A stretch of 28,756 nucleotides of DNA from a virus: positions 1-28,756 of IMG/VR virus record IMGVR_UViG_3300036985_001274; one strand, 5' to 3'. The notes below the pieces were generated by a model, which saw nothing but the letters and a program-made list of their open reading frames with translations, did no database searches and was not told the DNA's origin. Positions within the stretch are counted from its first letter, which is position 1; every line of letters begins with the position of its first letter. Below, in pieces: positions 14,080 through 21,843 of this stretch. The position numbers were made by a program, and so were the translations under genes.

Positions 14080-15525
14080 ATGTCCTTACCTTATGATTCA
14101 GAAGAATTCTACTACTCAAGAGCTACTCAACAAGCTTTTGATGGTGCTGTTACTAACTATAGACTTGAGCAGAAAGGTTTAGTTACTGGAGAATCTGACC
14201 TTCTTGCGGCTAGAGAACTTAATCTCCTCTGGCAAAGAAGTCATCATGCTGTTAGAAATAATGGTTGGGCAAAGACAGCTAAGACAAAAAACCTTATCAA
14301 CCTTAATGCTATCTCTGTAAAGTGGAAAGACGATAAAGGTAAAGTTAATAAAAAGATGCAAGCTCTCTGGGATACTTTTGCAGCTGACCCTAACTTAGAT
14401 GGTTATGGGACTTTAGACAATACTCAAGAAGCTTGGAACGGAGCTATGTTTGAGTCTGGAGAAGCTCTATGTAGAATGTTGATTAAGAAGAGAGCTGGGC
14501 ATCCTATTCCACTAGTTCTACAAAACATTGAAGCGGAGTATCTTGACCCTAACTTTACTAATGGAGTTCCACAAACTACCCGTAATGGTATTAAGTTTGC
14601 AAACAGTAAACCAACTATCTACTACTTTAGCAAAAGAACTCCTAACTTTAACTTGTTTAATCTTTACTCTATTGAGAAAGTTGAAGTACCTGCAGACGAG
14701 GTTTTACATCTATTTGTTCGAGATAGACCAGGACAATGGAGAGGTATTCCAACTTTAACCCCTATTCTTTTACCTTTATACGAATTGGATGACCTTACAG
14801 ATGCTACAGTTGCTAAACAAAAAGCTGCCCAAGCTATTAGTTGGGTTGTTCGCAATACTAATCCTTCTGCCGCTGTTTCTGTCGGTTCTGCTCTTAATAG
14901 TGTTGACCCAAATGATATTGATAAGTCTACAGGCAAGCGAAGAGTGGTTACTCAAGCTTCTGGAGGGGGCGTCCAATACCTAAATAAAGGTGAAGATATT
15001 AACTTCTACCAAGGTACAGATATTGGAGCTAACTTACCCGAACTCATTAAAGCTGAGCTACATAAGATTGCTCAGTCAGCTGGACTTACTTATGAGGTTT
15101 TGACTGGAGACCTTACAGGTATTAGTTTCTCAGCTCTTCAACAAGTAGCTATTGATATGAAGACAAGAGCAGAGTTCATGTACAAGTTTTACATTGTAAA
15201 CCTAGGTCTGCAACCTTTATGTAATCGGTTTAGAGAACTTGCTTCAATCTATAGTAATAAAAGCTTTGCTAACTTAACTGCTACCTTCCAGTATCCAAGA
15301 AAATATGGAGTTAATGATTTGAAAGATGCTCAAGCTGATTTACTTGAAGTTCAGAGTGGATTTGCAACTTGGGAGAGCAAGCTCGAAGAAAGAAATTTAA
15401 CTGTTGAAGAAATTGTAGAAGACAAGAAGCTTCAACAACAAAGTGGAGTTAGCTTTGAACCTGTTGTAAAAGATACAACTCAATCTAAGAACATAAAAGC
15501 AAATCCTAATTCTGCTGGTATGTAA
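14080..15525 (+). CDS. Portal protein, lambda gpB family
   Basis: This 481-residue protein forms the dodecameric ring through which DNA enters and leaves the capsid. It follows gpW by two bases. Typical lambda-portal features are the N-terminal block with LLAARELNLLWQRSHHAVRN (near residue 43), the region LEALC-like GEALCRMLIKKRAGHPI, the VLHLFVRDRPGQWRGIPTLT stretch near residue 208, and the C-terminal LTYEVLTGDLTGISFSAL with a later TRAEFMYKF helix. The C terminus is polar and shorter than that of lambda gpB (533), which may reflect a lack of the processed tail. The ribosome site is weak, so coupling to gpW is likely. Confidence 0.9.
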   Translation: MSLPYDSEEFYYSRATQQAFDGAVTNYRLEQKGLVTGESDLLAARELNLLWQRSHHAVRNNGWAKTAKTKNLINLNAISVKWKDDKGKVNKKMQALWDTFAADPNLDGYGTLDNTQEAWNGAMFESGEALCRMLIKKRAGHPIPLVLQNIEAEYLDPNFTNGVPQTTRNGIKFANSKPTIYYFSKRTPNFNLFNLYSIEKVEVPADEVLHLFVRDRPGQWRGIPTLTPILLPLYELDDLTDATVAKQKAAQAISWVVRNTNPSAAVSVGSALNSVDPNDIDKSTGKRRVVTQASGGGVQYLNKGEDINFYQGTDIGANLPELIKAELHKIAQSAGLTYEVLTGDLTGISFSALQQVAIDMKTRAEFMYKFYIVNLGLQPLCNRFRELASIYSNKSFANLTATFQYPRKYGVNDLKDAQADLLEVQSGFATWESKLEERNLTVEEIVEDKKLQQQSGVSFEPVVKDTTQSKNIKANPNSAGM

Positions 15526-15540
15526 TTGTAAATAAATTCA

Positions 15541-15585
15541 GATAGTCCTTGACTTTTCCTTGTAGAAAGAGTATAAAGGACTATC
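15541..15585 (+). other. Long imperfect inverted repeat between portal and protease genes
   Basis: Arms GATAGTCCTT (15541-15550) and AAGGACTATC (15576-15585) match perfectly. Inside them ACT-TTTC pairs with GAAA-AGT apart from one bulged G (15569). The result is about 17 pairs closed by a six-base loop at 15559-15564, followed by TTTT at 15587-15590. A good promoter (15549-15577) lies within the repeat. It could be an operator for a dimeric regulator, an RNA hairpin for transcripts from upstream, or a weak terminator. Confidence 0.7.
15549..15577 (+). promoter_or_regulatory. Strong sigma70-like promoter before the protease and capsid genes
   Basis: TTGACT (15549-15554) and TATAAA (15572-15577) lie exactly 17 bases apart, each one base from consensus. 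The outer arms of the inverted repeat touch both elements, as expected for an operator. Transcription would start near 15584 and give a short leader with the AAGG ribosome site at 15592-15595 before the protease start. It would give extra transcripts for protease, scaffold, decoration and capsid proteins. Confidence 0.6.
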
Positions 15586-15602
15586 ATTTTCAAGGTGGGT
15601 AT

Positions 15603-16844
15603 ATGAACAAACATCATAGACTTTTAACAAGATTAATTAATACTCCTCTGGCTATCAGTCAAGATAAGTTAGAAATTATCTCTAGTAATGTCAGCTTAAA
15701 GCTTTTAGCTGGTCAAGCTTTAGATACTGGAGTAGCTAGTCCTTCTGATAAACAAGTAAATACTTCAAATTCGACTGCAGTAATTAATGTATTTGATAGT
15801 TTAGTTTCTAAAGGAGGAGCTGGTGAATCTGGCTTTACTTCCTATCAAGGTATTAAAAGTAGAGTAGAAGAAGCAGTAGCTAAAGGTGCAGATAAGGTTT
15901 TATTCTATATTGACAGTCCAGGTGGTGAAGTATCTGGTCTTTTTGGTCTATCTAGCTATATAGCTTCTTTACCAGAAACCTATGGAGTAGAAACTGTAGC
16001 ATTTACTGATGGTTCTATGACTTCAGCTGCTTATGCAATCGGTTCAGCGGCTCAAACAGTATATGCAACTGAAAGCTCAACAGTAGGTTCTATTGGGGTA
16101 ATTATGTCCCTAGTAGATGTTACTGAGGCAGATAAACAAGACGGCTACAACTATACAATCTTGCGTAGTAAAGAGGATAAAGCTTTATACAATCCTCACG
16201 AACAAATATCTTCTGCTGTTATTGATAAGTATTCAGCTATGTTAGCTGAACTAGATAACCTTTTCAACGCAGAAGTGGCGAAGAACCGCCCACAATTAAC
16301 CTTAGAGTCTATTGTCAACATGAAAGCTGATGCTTTCTTAGGTAATAAGGCACTAGAGTTAGGTCTTATAGATGGAATTGTTTCCTCTATGGATGAAGTA
16401 ATTAATTTAAATTTAAATTCAACAACTAAACGAGGTGATGTTATGACACTAGAAGAGTTGAAAGCTCAACTTAGTGCTAAAGATACGGAGTTAGCTACAC
16501 TGCAAGCTAGTGTTACTAACACTGTAGCAAAAGCTATTGCTGATGAACGTGCAAGATGTATTGACATCTTAGGCGCAGGTCAGTCTTTGAAAATTACAGC
16601 TGAACAAGTTACTAAACGTATCTCAGCTGGTACAGCTAAAGAAGATGCAGTTGACATCTTTACTGCTATTGCCGATGCTATCGGTACTTCAACTGCAATC
16701 GACACAGCTGCTCCAGTAGAAGCTACTGTTTCTAAAAACTTAACAACTGATGCAACTGAAACTAAAGTAGAGATTGAAGGTTCTTCTTACTCTATTAAAG
16801 ACATTGTTGCTGCTGCTCATTCTCTATCTAAAGGAGTTAAATAA
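15603..16844 (+). CDS. Capsid maturation protease fused to scaffold (gpC-like, S49/SppA fold)
   Basis: This 413-residue protein combines a ClpP-fold S49 protease (residues 55-270) and a scaffold-like helical C terminus (281-413). Visible motifs are YIDSPGGEV (102-110), the nucleophile region GSMTSAAYAIGSAA with S141 as the likely catalytic Ser, TVGSIGVI (160-167), and K190 or K193 as the dyad Lys. Lambda gpC uses the same Ser-Lys arrangement. I use the ATG at 15603, which has AAGG seven bases upstream, rather than a TTG 18 codons earlier that falls inside the hairpin and promoter. The in-frame internal start at 16443 gives the separate scaffold. The stop overlaps the next gene by one base. 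Confidence 0.88.
   Translation: MNKHHRLLTRLINTPLAISQDKLEIISSNVSLKLLAGQALDTGVASPSDKQVNTSNSTAVINVFDSLVSKGGAGESGFTSYQGIKSRVEEAVAKGADKVLFYIDSPGGEVSGLFGLSSYIASLPETYGVETVAFTDGSMTSAAYAIGSAAQTVYATESSTVGSIGVIMSLVDVTEADKQDGYNYTILRSKEDKALYNPHEQISSAVIDKYSAMLAELDNLFNAEVAKNRPQLTLESIVNMKADAFLGNKALELGLIDGIVSSMDEVINLNLNSTTKRGDVMTLEELKAQLSAKDTELATLQASVTNTVAKAIADERARCIDILGAGQSLKITAEQVTKRISAGTAKEDAVDIFTAIADAIGTSTAIDTAAPVEATVSKNLTTDATETKVEIEGSSYSIKDIVAAAHSLSKGVK
16443..16844 (+). CDS. Nu3-like capsid scaffold from an in-frame internal start
   Basis: A second start inside the protease gene at codon 281 (MTLEELKAQL) is preceded by GAGGTG at 16432-16437, a strong ribosome site with a five-base spacer. It would yield a separate 133-residue protein. 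It begins with a helical, probably coiled-coil segment (residues 1-45), continues with a basic and Cys-containing stretch, and ends in a mixed helical region. This mirrors lambda, where Nu3 is made from within gene C as the scaffold around which the shell assembles, and the internal ribosome site is seen directly here. That the product is made is inferred from the site and the analogy. Confidence 0.72.
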   Translation: MTLEELKAQLSAKDTELATLQASVTNTVAKAIADERARCIDILGAGQSLKITAEQVTKRISAGTAKEDAVDIFTAIADAIGTSTAIDTAAPVEATVSKNLTTDATETKVEIEGSSYSIKDIVAAAHSLSKGVK

Positions 16845-17200
16845 TGGCTGCTGAAACTTTTACATATACCCCTAAAAGACTTCTTGCTAGTTCAGACCCA
16901 GACGTAGTAGTTAAAACTGGTACTTTACTTTTAGGACAAAACCTAGCTCAGTACACACTTCTTGAAAGCGATGTAGCTGGTAAATGGAAAGTACACGCTG
17001 GTGTTAATAAAGTAGCTGGTATTCTTTTAAATGCTGTAGATGCTACTTCAGCTGACCAAGCTGCTCAAGCTTACATCGCTGGTGACTTCTTTGCTGACCA
17101 ACTTGTATTCCCTTCAGCAATCAACACTAACTTGTTAAAACAAAAACTTGTTGAAGGTAGTATGATTGCCTTAACATTCTTAGATACTGGTGAGGTATAA
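16844..17200 (+). CDS. Capsid decoration protein (gpD-like)
   Basis: This 118-residue protein matches lambda gpD in size (110) and place, between the protease and the major capsid gene. Lambda-type decoration proteins form trimers on the outside of the expanded shell and stabilise it. The start YTPKRLLASSDPDVVVKTGTLL and the later VNKVAGILLNAVDA fit the family, with a beta-rich core. The N-terminal arm that contacts the shell would be residues 1-20. Its ATG overlaps the protease stop, and the next gene follows after two bases. I see nothing unusual in it. Confidence 0.82.
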   Translation: MAAETFTYTPKRLLASSDPDVVVKTGTLLLGQNLAQYTLLESDVAGKWKVHAGVNKVAGILLNAVDATSADQAAQAYIAGDFFADQLVFPSAINTNLLKQKLVEGSMIALTFLDTGEV

Positions 17201-17202
17201 TA

Positions 17203-18348
17203 ATGGCTCGTTTTGCTACTCCTTATGAATTAAATGAGATTTACGGTACACTTACTGACCGTGAATACCCAACTCCTACCGAGTTACAATCTAACTTTGG
17301 TGTTATGCAACCTTTTGAAACTGAAACTATTAACTTAGATAAAGTTTCTCCAGACTTGCGTATTGGTATCTTTGTAGCTCCAGATGCACAAGCTAAACCA
17401 ACTGTTGCTCGTGGCTACCAAACTAAAGTATTCTATCCAGCTTACTGGAAAGATAAAACTACAGTTGACTTCAGAAACATTCGTGCAAGAAGAGTTGGTG
17501 AGCAGATTTCTGTTCCTACTTCTAATGCTGGTCGTATTGCTTCTGCATTACAAGATAACATGATGTTAATGCAAGCTAAACGTGACCGTTTACTTGAATG
17601 GATTGCATCACAAATCTTACTTTACGGTTCTTATGTTGCTACTTCAGAAAGACATCCTTCTGTTCTTGTAGATTTAGAACCAAACCTTGCTGTTGATGCT
17701 GCTACTTTAAATGGTGGTAAAGCTAACCGTGCAAACTTGACTACAACTGCAGTTAACTTACCTACAGGTTCTACTTTACCAGTTATTACTGATAATGGTG
17801 GCGCAGGTAAACGTGCTTGGGGTTCTACAGGTGGTACTAAAACTGTATCTCCTATTGCTGACTTGCAACAAATGTTAGATGCAGCTTGGGAACCAATCAG
17901 CAAAATCTATATGTCTGATGATGCTTGGCAAGAAGTAATTAAAGATGCAAGTTTTGCAACTGTTATTTCAACTTTAATTACAACTACTTCTTCTTTCTTA
18001 GTTGACTTGTTGCCTAGACAACAATCTAAAGAAGGTTTGAAACTTCGTGGTACTATTGCTGGTATTCCTATCTGGACATACAATGCAGCTTATCAAGGTA
18101 CTGCAAGTGCATCTACAAGCTTAACTAAGTTCATTCCTAACGGTTGGGTAGTTATGGTTCCAGCTGCTACTTATGGTGTACAAGCTTATGGTGCTATTCA
18201 ACATGGTGCGGCTGACTTTGTAGCTACTGAAATGTTCTGGAATTCATGGGTAGAAGACGAGTTTGGTATTCCTTGGTTGCAGGGACAATCTTGCCCATTA
18301 TTTTTACACACAAAGATAAATAGCACAGTTGCATGGCGCGTTATGTAA
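17203..18348 (+). CDS. Major capsid protein (gpE-like, HK97 fold)
   Basis: This 381-residue protein builds the icosahedral shell and belongs to the lambda gpE group (341 residues in lambda). Recognisable stretches are TREYPT-like segments near the start, DLRIGIFVAPDAQAKPT (residues 49-65), an ARRVGEQISVPTSNAG block (97-112) and the C-terminal SWVEDEFGIPWLQGQSCPL (347-365). Codons such as CGT, AAC and TTC are used more often here than in neighbouring genes, as expected for a highly expressed gene. A promoter at 15549-15577 lies upstream, and an inverted repeat follows the stop. The extra 40 residues over lambda E may lie in a loop of the middle region (about 160-200). Confidence 0.9.
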   Translation: MARFATPYELNEIYGTLTDREYPTPTELQSNFGVMQPFETETINLDKVSPDLRIGIFVAPDAQAKPTVARGYQTKVFYPAYWKDKTTVDFRNIRARRVGEQISVPTSNAGRIASALQDNMMLMQAKRDRLLEWIASQILLYGSYVATSERHPSVLVDLEPNLAVDAATLNGGKANRANLTTTAVNLPTGSTLPVITDNGGAGKRAWGSTGGTKTVSPIADLQQMLDAAWEPISKIYMSDDAWQEVIKDASFATVISTLITTTSSFLVDLLPRQQSKEGLKLRGTIAGIPIWTYNAAYQGTASASTSLTKFIPNGWVVMVPAATYGVQAYGAIQHGAADFVATEMFWNSWVEDEFGIPWLQGQSCPLFLHTKINSTVAWRVM

Positions 18349-18353
18349 TAATG

Positions 18354-18362
18354 TGATATAAT
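18354..18362 (+). promoter_or_regulatory. Extended -10 promoter just after the capsid gene
   Basis: TGATATAAT (18354-18362) matches the extended -10 consensus TGnTATAAT exactly. I see no good -35 at the usual spacing, as is common for extended -10 promoters. Transcription would start at about 18369, which is the first base or so of the inverted repeat at 18368-18423. Confidence 0.5.
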
Positions 18363-18367
18363 GATTT

Positions 18368-18423
18368 ATAACTACAGCTAGACCGCAATCGAAAAGAAGC
18401 CCCTTACTTCCTGCTGTAGTTAT
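18368..18423 (+). terminator. Stem-loop after the capsid gene, terminator or small-RNA candidate
   Basis: ATAACTACAGC (18368-18378) pairs perfectly with GCTGTAGTTAT (18413-18423), an 11-base stem. The 34-base loop includes a smaller GAAG/CTTC element, and the stem is followed by TTATTTATTTT. It could end most capsid-gene transcription. Because a promoter element sits immediately before it, it could also be a short RNA of about 60-70 bases with its own terminator, or a structured leader for the HNH gene. Confidence 0.5.
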
Positions 18424-18457
18424 TTATTTTAAGGGTTTATCTAAAGGAGATAATGCA

Positions 18458-18937
18458 ATGCTTACGCAAGAAAGATTAAAAGAAAGTTTTACCTATTTAC
18501 CAGAAACTGGTGAATTTATTAGAAACAAAGCAGGTAATAAACCTAAAGGACATATAAGTGGTGTAGTTGATACTACTACAGGTTATGTTAGATTAGGTGT
18601 TGGTAATAGAGTATATCATGGTCATAGATTAGCTTTTCTTTATATGACTGGAGAAATACCAAAAGAGATAGACCATATTAACCGAAATAGAAGTGATAAT
18701 CGGTGGTGTAATTTACGACCAGTAACTTCTACTGAAAATAGTATGAACCATCCTAGACGTGTAGATAATACTACTGGAATTACTGGAGTATCTTTTGTGC
18801 AAAATAGATATTGGACTAGAATTCAAGTTAATAGAAAATCTATAACTTTAGGTAGATTTAAAACTTTAGAAGAAGCTGCTAAAGCTAGAAAAGAAGCAGA
18901 AAGATTCTACGGATTTAGCGAAATACACGGGACATAA
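18458..18937 (+). CDS. HNH endonuclease with AP2 DNA-binding domain (homing type)
   Basis: This 159-residue protein has an HNH_3 core (residues 54-96) with H56, the IDH motif at 71-73, and N81 and N85, followed by an AP2-like three-strand DNA-binding domain (104-152), including the GVSF and YWTRIQVNRKSITLGRF strands and the EEAAKARKEAERFYG helix. This pairing is typical of phage homing endonucleases. It begins after AAAGGAG and sits alone between the capsid and tail-joining genes, behind its own promoter-like element and hairpin. It probably spreads by cutting phages that lack it. The AT-rich codon use differs from that of the capsid gene. It does not interrupt a gene in this copy. Confidence 0.85.
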   Translation: MLTQERLKESFTYLPETGEFIRNKAGNKPKGHISGVVDTTTGYVRLGVGNRVYHGHRLAFLYMTGEIPKEIDHINRNRSDNRWCNLRPVTSTENSMNHPRRVDNTTGITGVSFVQNRYWTRIQVNRKSITLGRFKTLEEAAKARKEAERFYGFSEIHGT

Positions 18938-18949
18938 GGTAGAACAACT

Positions 18950-19615
18950 ATGGCTTTTACTGCAACGATTACAGGATTAGATGAAATTGTTCAAGCATTT
19001 GAACAAACTAACTTCGAGAAAGATGTGGTAAAAGCCGTAGGTTCTGTTGCTAGAGAGCTACATTCAGTACTAAATACCCAAGTTCGAGCTACTTATTCCA
19101 TTGGGAATAGAAGTTTAAACTCAGTACTTATTGGCGGCACTGAATCTAACTTAAAAAGAGGTACTGGATTTATAGAAAATGGTTTAGTCTATCAATCAAA
19201 ACCTTTAAAGTTAAGTGATTTTCCTGTTAGTACTATAGGAACTGGTATCCTAAGTTCTTTTATAGCTCCTAACTTATTCACACCAGACTTAGCTGGTAAA
19301 ATTAAAAGAAAGAAACAAGTAGAAGCAGTTGTTGTTTCTATTAAAAGAAATTCTAAAACTCTGGTTAAAGGAGCTTTTAGAGGTAAAGTTAAAGGTAAAC
19401 TTCAAGTTCTTAGAAGAAAGAATTTCTTTAGTGGCGGAGATACTTGGGAAGAACTTCCTACTAGAGCTAACTTAGCTGGTGTAAGAAGTCCTTATGTACC
19501 TGTATATGGTCCAAGTCTTTCTCAAATGGCAGCTAAAGTCTACGATACAAATCCATACTTACAAAAGTTTAAAGATGACTTTGGTAATAAGATAGCTGAT
19601 AAAATCTGGAGATAA
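18950..19615 (+). CDS. Minor tail or head-tail joining protein Z-like
   Basis: This 221-residue protein lies after the capsid gene in the place of lambda Z (192 residues), which completes the tail's head-proximal end. It begins with a helical segment (GLDEIVQAFEQTNFEKDVVKA) as in Z-like tail completion proteins. The long basic middle (KIKRKKQVEAVVVSIKRN) is beta-rich. The C-terminal motif PTRANLAGVRSPYVPVYGPS, followed by an amphipathic helix, is characteristic of GPZ-like proteins. The next gene follows after one base. The match is by pattern and place rather than strong identity, so I give a moderate score. Confidence 0.65.
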   Translation: MAFTATITGLDEIVQAFEQTNFEKDVVKAVGSVARELHSVLNTQVRATYSIGNRSLNSVLIGGTESNLKRGTGFIENGLVYQSKPLKLSDFPVSTIGTGILSSFIAPNLFTPDLAGKIKRKKQVEAVVVSIKRNSKTLVKGAFRGKVKGKLQVLRRKNFFSGGDTWEELPTRANLAGVRSPYVPVYGPSLSQMAAKVYDTNPYLQKFKDDFGNKIADKIWR

Positions 19616-19616
19616 A

Positions 19617-19928
19617 ATGGTAGAAGACATACAAATGGTTCTTGAGAAAGCTGGAATCCTTCTCACATTTACCCAGTTTGAGATTTATGGAATTCCTGGT
19701 TTTCAAGTTGAATCTATCATTACAGCTGATTACGAAGTTACTAAACAAGACTTTACATTTAGAGTTTCAACTTTAGACATAGCTGATAATCAATTACAAC
19801 TTGATGATGAATTTACAATAGACGATACTGCTTATACATATACTTTTAGTGTAACTAAAGCTCCAGTTCCAGACCTTACTGGCTACTCTAAACTTTATGT
19901 AGATTATATCTCCAAGGTTCTTTTATGA
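19617..19928 (+). CDS. Small head-tail connector, FII-like
   Basis: This 103-residue acidic protein is beta-rich, with a central DDEFTIDDTAYTYTF hairpin and a C-terminal GYSKLYVDYISKVLL. Its length and fold pattern resemble lambda FII (117 residues) and similar connector proteins that join the finished head to the tail. In lambda FII precedes Z. Here it follows the Z-like gene, so the order is switched or the assignment is loose. It could also be a different joining protein. It overlaps the next gene by four bases (ATGA). Function is inferred mainly from its place. Confidence 0.5.
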   Translation: MVEDIQMVLEKAGILLTFTQFEIYGIPGFQVESIITADYEVTKQDFTFRVSTLDIADNQLQLDDEFTIDDTAYTYTFSVTKAPVPDLTGYSKLYVDYISKVLL

Positions 19929-20338
19929 TTACTTTAGAAACTTTAAAAACTAGATTAGATACTACAGGATATACTATTCAGTTTGCAAGAGACCGAGAAG
20001 TTGATTTGCAAGCTTTAACTGACCTTCCTATAGTATATATTAGTTATAGTAATATAGATAGTAGAAATCCTAATCAACCATTAGCTTATGACACTTATGA
20101 CCTTAATGGTGAGAACTTAGTACAAAACTTTACTATCCAGCTGATTTGTCAGCAAGCTGATTTTAGTACAATCTGGAAAACTATCTATAAAAAACTTATA
20201 GGTTGGAATCCAGTTGCAGCTAATAGTATTCATACAAGCTTCACTTACGCCCAAGGTGGAGTTATGGGTCTATCTAATAGTAAGTTCTATTGGGTAGATG
20301 TTTGGCGAATTGGTTTTCCAACAACTTCAATTTTATAG
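19925..20338 (+). CDS. Tail terminator protein, gpU-like
   Basis: This 137-residue protein is close in length to lambda gpU (131). Tail terminators form a hexameric ring on the finished tube and provide the head-binding face. It lies just before the small gene and the tail tube gene, as in lambda. The sequence has an N-terminal helix (LETLKTRLDTTGY), then beta strands including LPIVYISYSN and LVQNFTIQLICQQ, then a helix around FSTIWKTIYKKLIGW. This mixed fold is that expected of the U family. The identity is not strong, so place carries much of the weight. Confidence 0.62.
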   Translation: MITLETLKTRLDTTGYTIQFARDREVDLQALTDLPIVYISYSNIDSRNPNQPLAYDTYDLNGENLVQNFTIQLICQQADFSTIWKTIYKKLIGWNPVAANSIHTSFTYAQGGVMGLSNSKFYWVDVWRIGFPTTSIL

Positions 20339-20346
20339 AGGTATTT

Positions 20347-20505
20347 ATGGCTAGTAGTGTTATTCAAGAAGATGGAAGTGTGGTAGATACTTCTCTCTTC
20401 CAAGAAACAAATAAACTTCCTGCAGATAGTGTCTGTGGTCAGTTACAAGCTGCTCAAGATTTACTTGCAGCAGAAGAAGTTCAAACTATTGTAGAAGGAG
20501 CATAA
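20347..20505 (+). CDS. Small hypothetical protein between tail terminator and tail tube genes, 52 residues
   Basis: The 52-residue frame begins MASSVIQEDGSVVDTSLFQE and ends AAEEVQTIVEGA. AGAGG at 20337-20341 gives a five-base spacer to the ATG at 20347. A longer version from 20290 is rejected because it would overlap the tail terminator gene and lacks this site. It is acidic, with a helical second half, and contains one Cys. Its place, directly before the tail tube gene, suggests a tail accessory or tube chaperone. I do not recognise the family. Confidence 0.6.
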   Translation: MASSVIQEDGSVVDTSLFQETNKLPADSVCGQLQAAQDLLAAEEVQTIVEGA

Positions 20506-20509
20506 CGAA

Positions 20510-21775
20510 ATGGCTGTTAAATTTCATGAAAAGAACCAAGCTATTTACTTTGGTTTACAGACTGACTCTGGCACTGCAAATAAAGTAGCTACAGGTTCTT
20601 TAGGTTCTACAACGGCTATTGCTTGTACAGCTATTACAGGCGACCCTACTCGTGATACAGGTTCTTATCAGTACCTAGGTGATTCACTCTCAAGAGATGA
20701 ATACACCTACGAAAAAGATAAATATATTGACTTACAGATTGATACTTTTCAACAAGTACTTTCTGATATGACTACTGCTATTAACCCTAATACAGCAAGT
20801 CTTTGGAAACTTTACCAAGTTTGCGGTGGTAATGTTATCGTAGATGCAACTACTAAAGAAGTATTTGTAGATAATGCAACTGACTCGCCAGACTACGGCA
20901 CAGCTGACTTCCGTAAATCATCTCCAGATGATGCAACTAATGACAAGTTGTATAAATTCTGGGACTTACGCGGAACTGTAGACGTAACTGCAACTGTAGG
21001 TGAAGTTCCTAGTTTGAAATTCTCTTTGAAAGGTAATTCGGATGACCCTGCTCCAGTAGCTAAACAATCTGCTAACTTTGGACAACAAACTACACGAGTA
21101 GCTAGTTCAGTATTGTATTCTACAATTAAAACTGCCCAACTTGTAGAGATTTCTCCTTCAGATACTTTTACAGCTACTACAGGTACAGTTACTTCAGTTG
21201 CTTATGTAAATGCCCAAGCAACTATTACTTTCTCAGCTGCTCACTCAATTCCTTTAGGCGAAATTCGTAGAATTAGAGTATCTGGTTTAACTCCAGCTGC
21301 TTTAAATGGTGACTTTACTTTCTACGCAACTACAACTACCAAAGGTATCTACTACGTTAAAGGTAATGCTGCATCTGGTACCGCTACAGGTACTGCAGTA
21401 GTTAAAACTTCTGATGTAACTCCTTCAAGTTTCTGTTTCTCAACTTTGAACGCAGCTAACTTCTTTGGTTATGATTTCCAAAGATATATGACTGGTTGCG
21501 ATACGGGTTTTGCTAAAGGTGGTACTCCGACTGACGTTTCAGTATCCATGTTAGAAGACCAAGTAGGTGCTGCAGGTGTATTCTTACCAGATACTAAAGC
21601 TGGTAGTTTCTTCTCAGCTGTATTGAAGTTTGGCGGTTCAACTTCTGGCTCAACTGTAGCTTATATGTGGGACAAGCTTCAACTTGCTAACGTAAAACAA
21701 GGTAAAATTGCTACCTATTTAGGTAGAGATGTAACCTTCCGTAATACTGGTAGTTCATTTATTTTCTACCAATAA
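20510..21775 (+). CDS. Major tail tube protein, gpV-like, with inserted Ig-like domain
   Basis: This 421-residue protein is the likely tail tube subunit. Its core resembles lambda V (246 residues) but is longer. The N-terminal part has the SLGSTTAIACTAITGD and LSRDEYTYEKD segments usual in such tubes, and the C terminus has AGSFFSAVLKFGGS and VTFRNTGSSFIFYQ. Residues about 223-300 form a separate Ig-like or beta-sandwich insert (TGTVTSVAYVNAQATITF, then GLTPAALNGDFTFYATT, ending ATGTAVVKT) of a kind often grafted into phage surface proteins. It should sit on the outer face of the tube. A strong terminator follows the stop, which fits high expression of this gene. The codon choice is also that of a highly expressed gene. 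Confidence 0.78.
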   Translation: MAVKFHEKNQAIYFGLQTDSGTANKVATGSLGSTTAIACTAITGDPTRDTGSYQYLGDSLSRDEYTYEKDKYIDLQIDTFQQVLSDMTTAINPNTASLWKLYQVCGGNVIVDATTKEVFVDNATDSPDYGTADFRKSSPDDATNDKLYKFWDLRGTVDVTATVGEVPSLKFSLKGNSDDPAPVAKQSANFGQQTTRVASSVLYSTIKTAQLVEISPSDTFTATTGTVTSVAYVNAQATITFSAAHSIPLGEIRRIRVSGLTPAALNGDFTFYATTTTKGIYYVKGNAASGTATGTAVVKTSDVTPSSFCFSTLNAANFFGYDFQRYMTGCDTGFAKGGTPTDVSVSMLEDQVGAAGVFLPDTKAGSFFSAVLKFGGSTSGSTVAYMWDKLQLANVKQGKIATYLGRDVTFRNTGSSFIFYQ

Positions 21776-21790
21776 GATTTGTGCGCTTCA

Positions 21791-21819
21791 AGGAGGAGTT
21801 AATAGCTCCTCCTCTTTTT
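21791..21819 (+). terminator. Rho-independent terminator after the tail tube gene
   Basis: AGGAGGAG (21791-21798) pairs with CTCCTCCT (21806-21813) across a seven-base loop, giving an eight-pair GC-containing stem. C and TTTTT follow at 21814-21819. It would reduce reading from the tube gene into the chaperone genes, matching their different required amounts. The stem also contains a ribosome-site-like AGGAGG, which is hidden by pairing. Confidence 0.85.
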
Positions 21820-21843
21820 ATATAACTTTAGAGGACAACTAAA

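Noticed and set aside
15549-15602. TTG start that would extend the protease by 18 residues
   Set aside because: It falls inside the inverted repeat and promoter, has no ribosome site, and the ATG at 15603 has one.
20290-20346. Upstream start for the 52-residue protein
   Set aside because: It would overlap the end of the tail terminator gene in another frame, and the ribosome site belongs to 20347.
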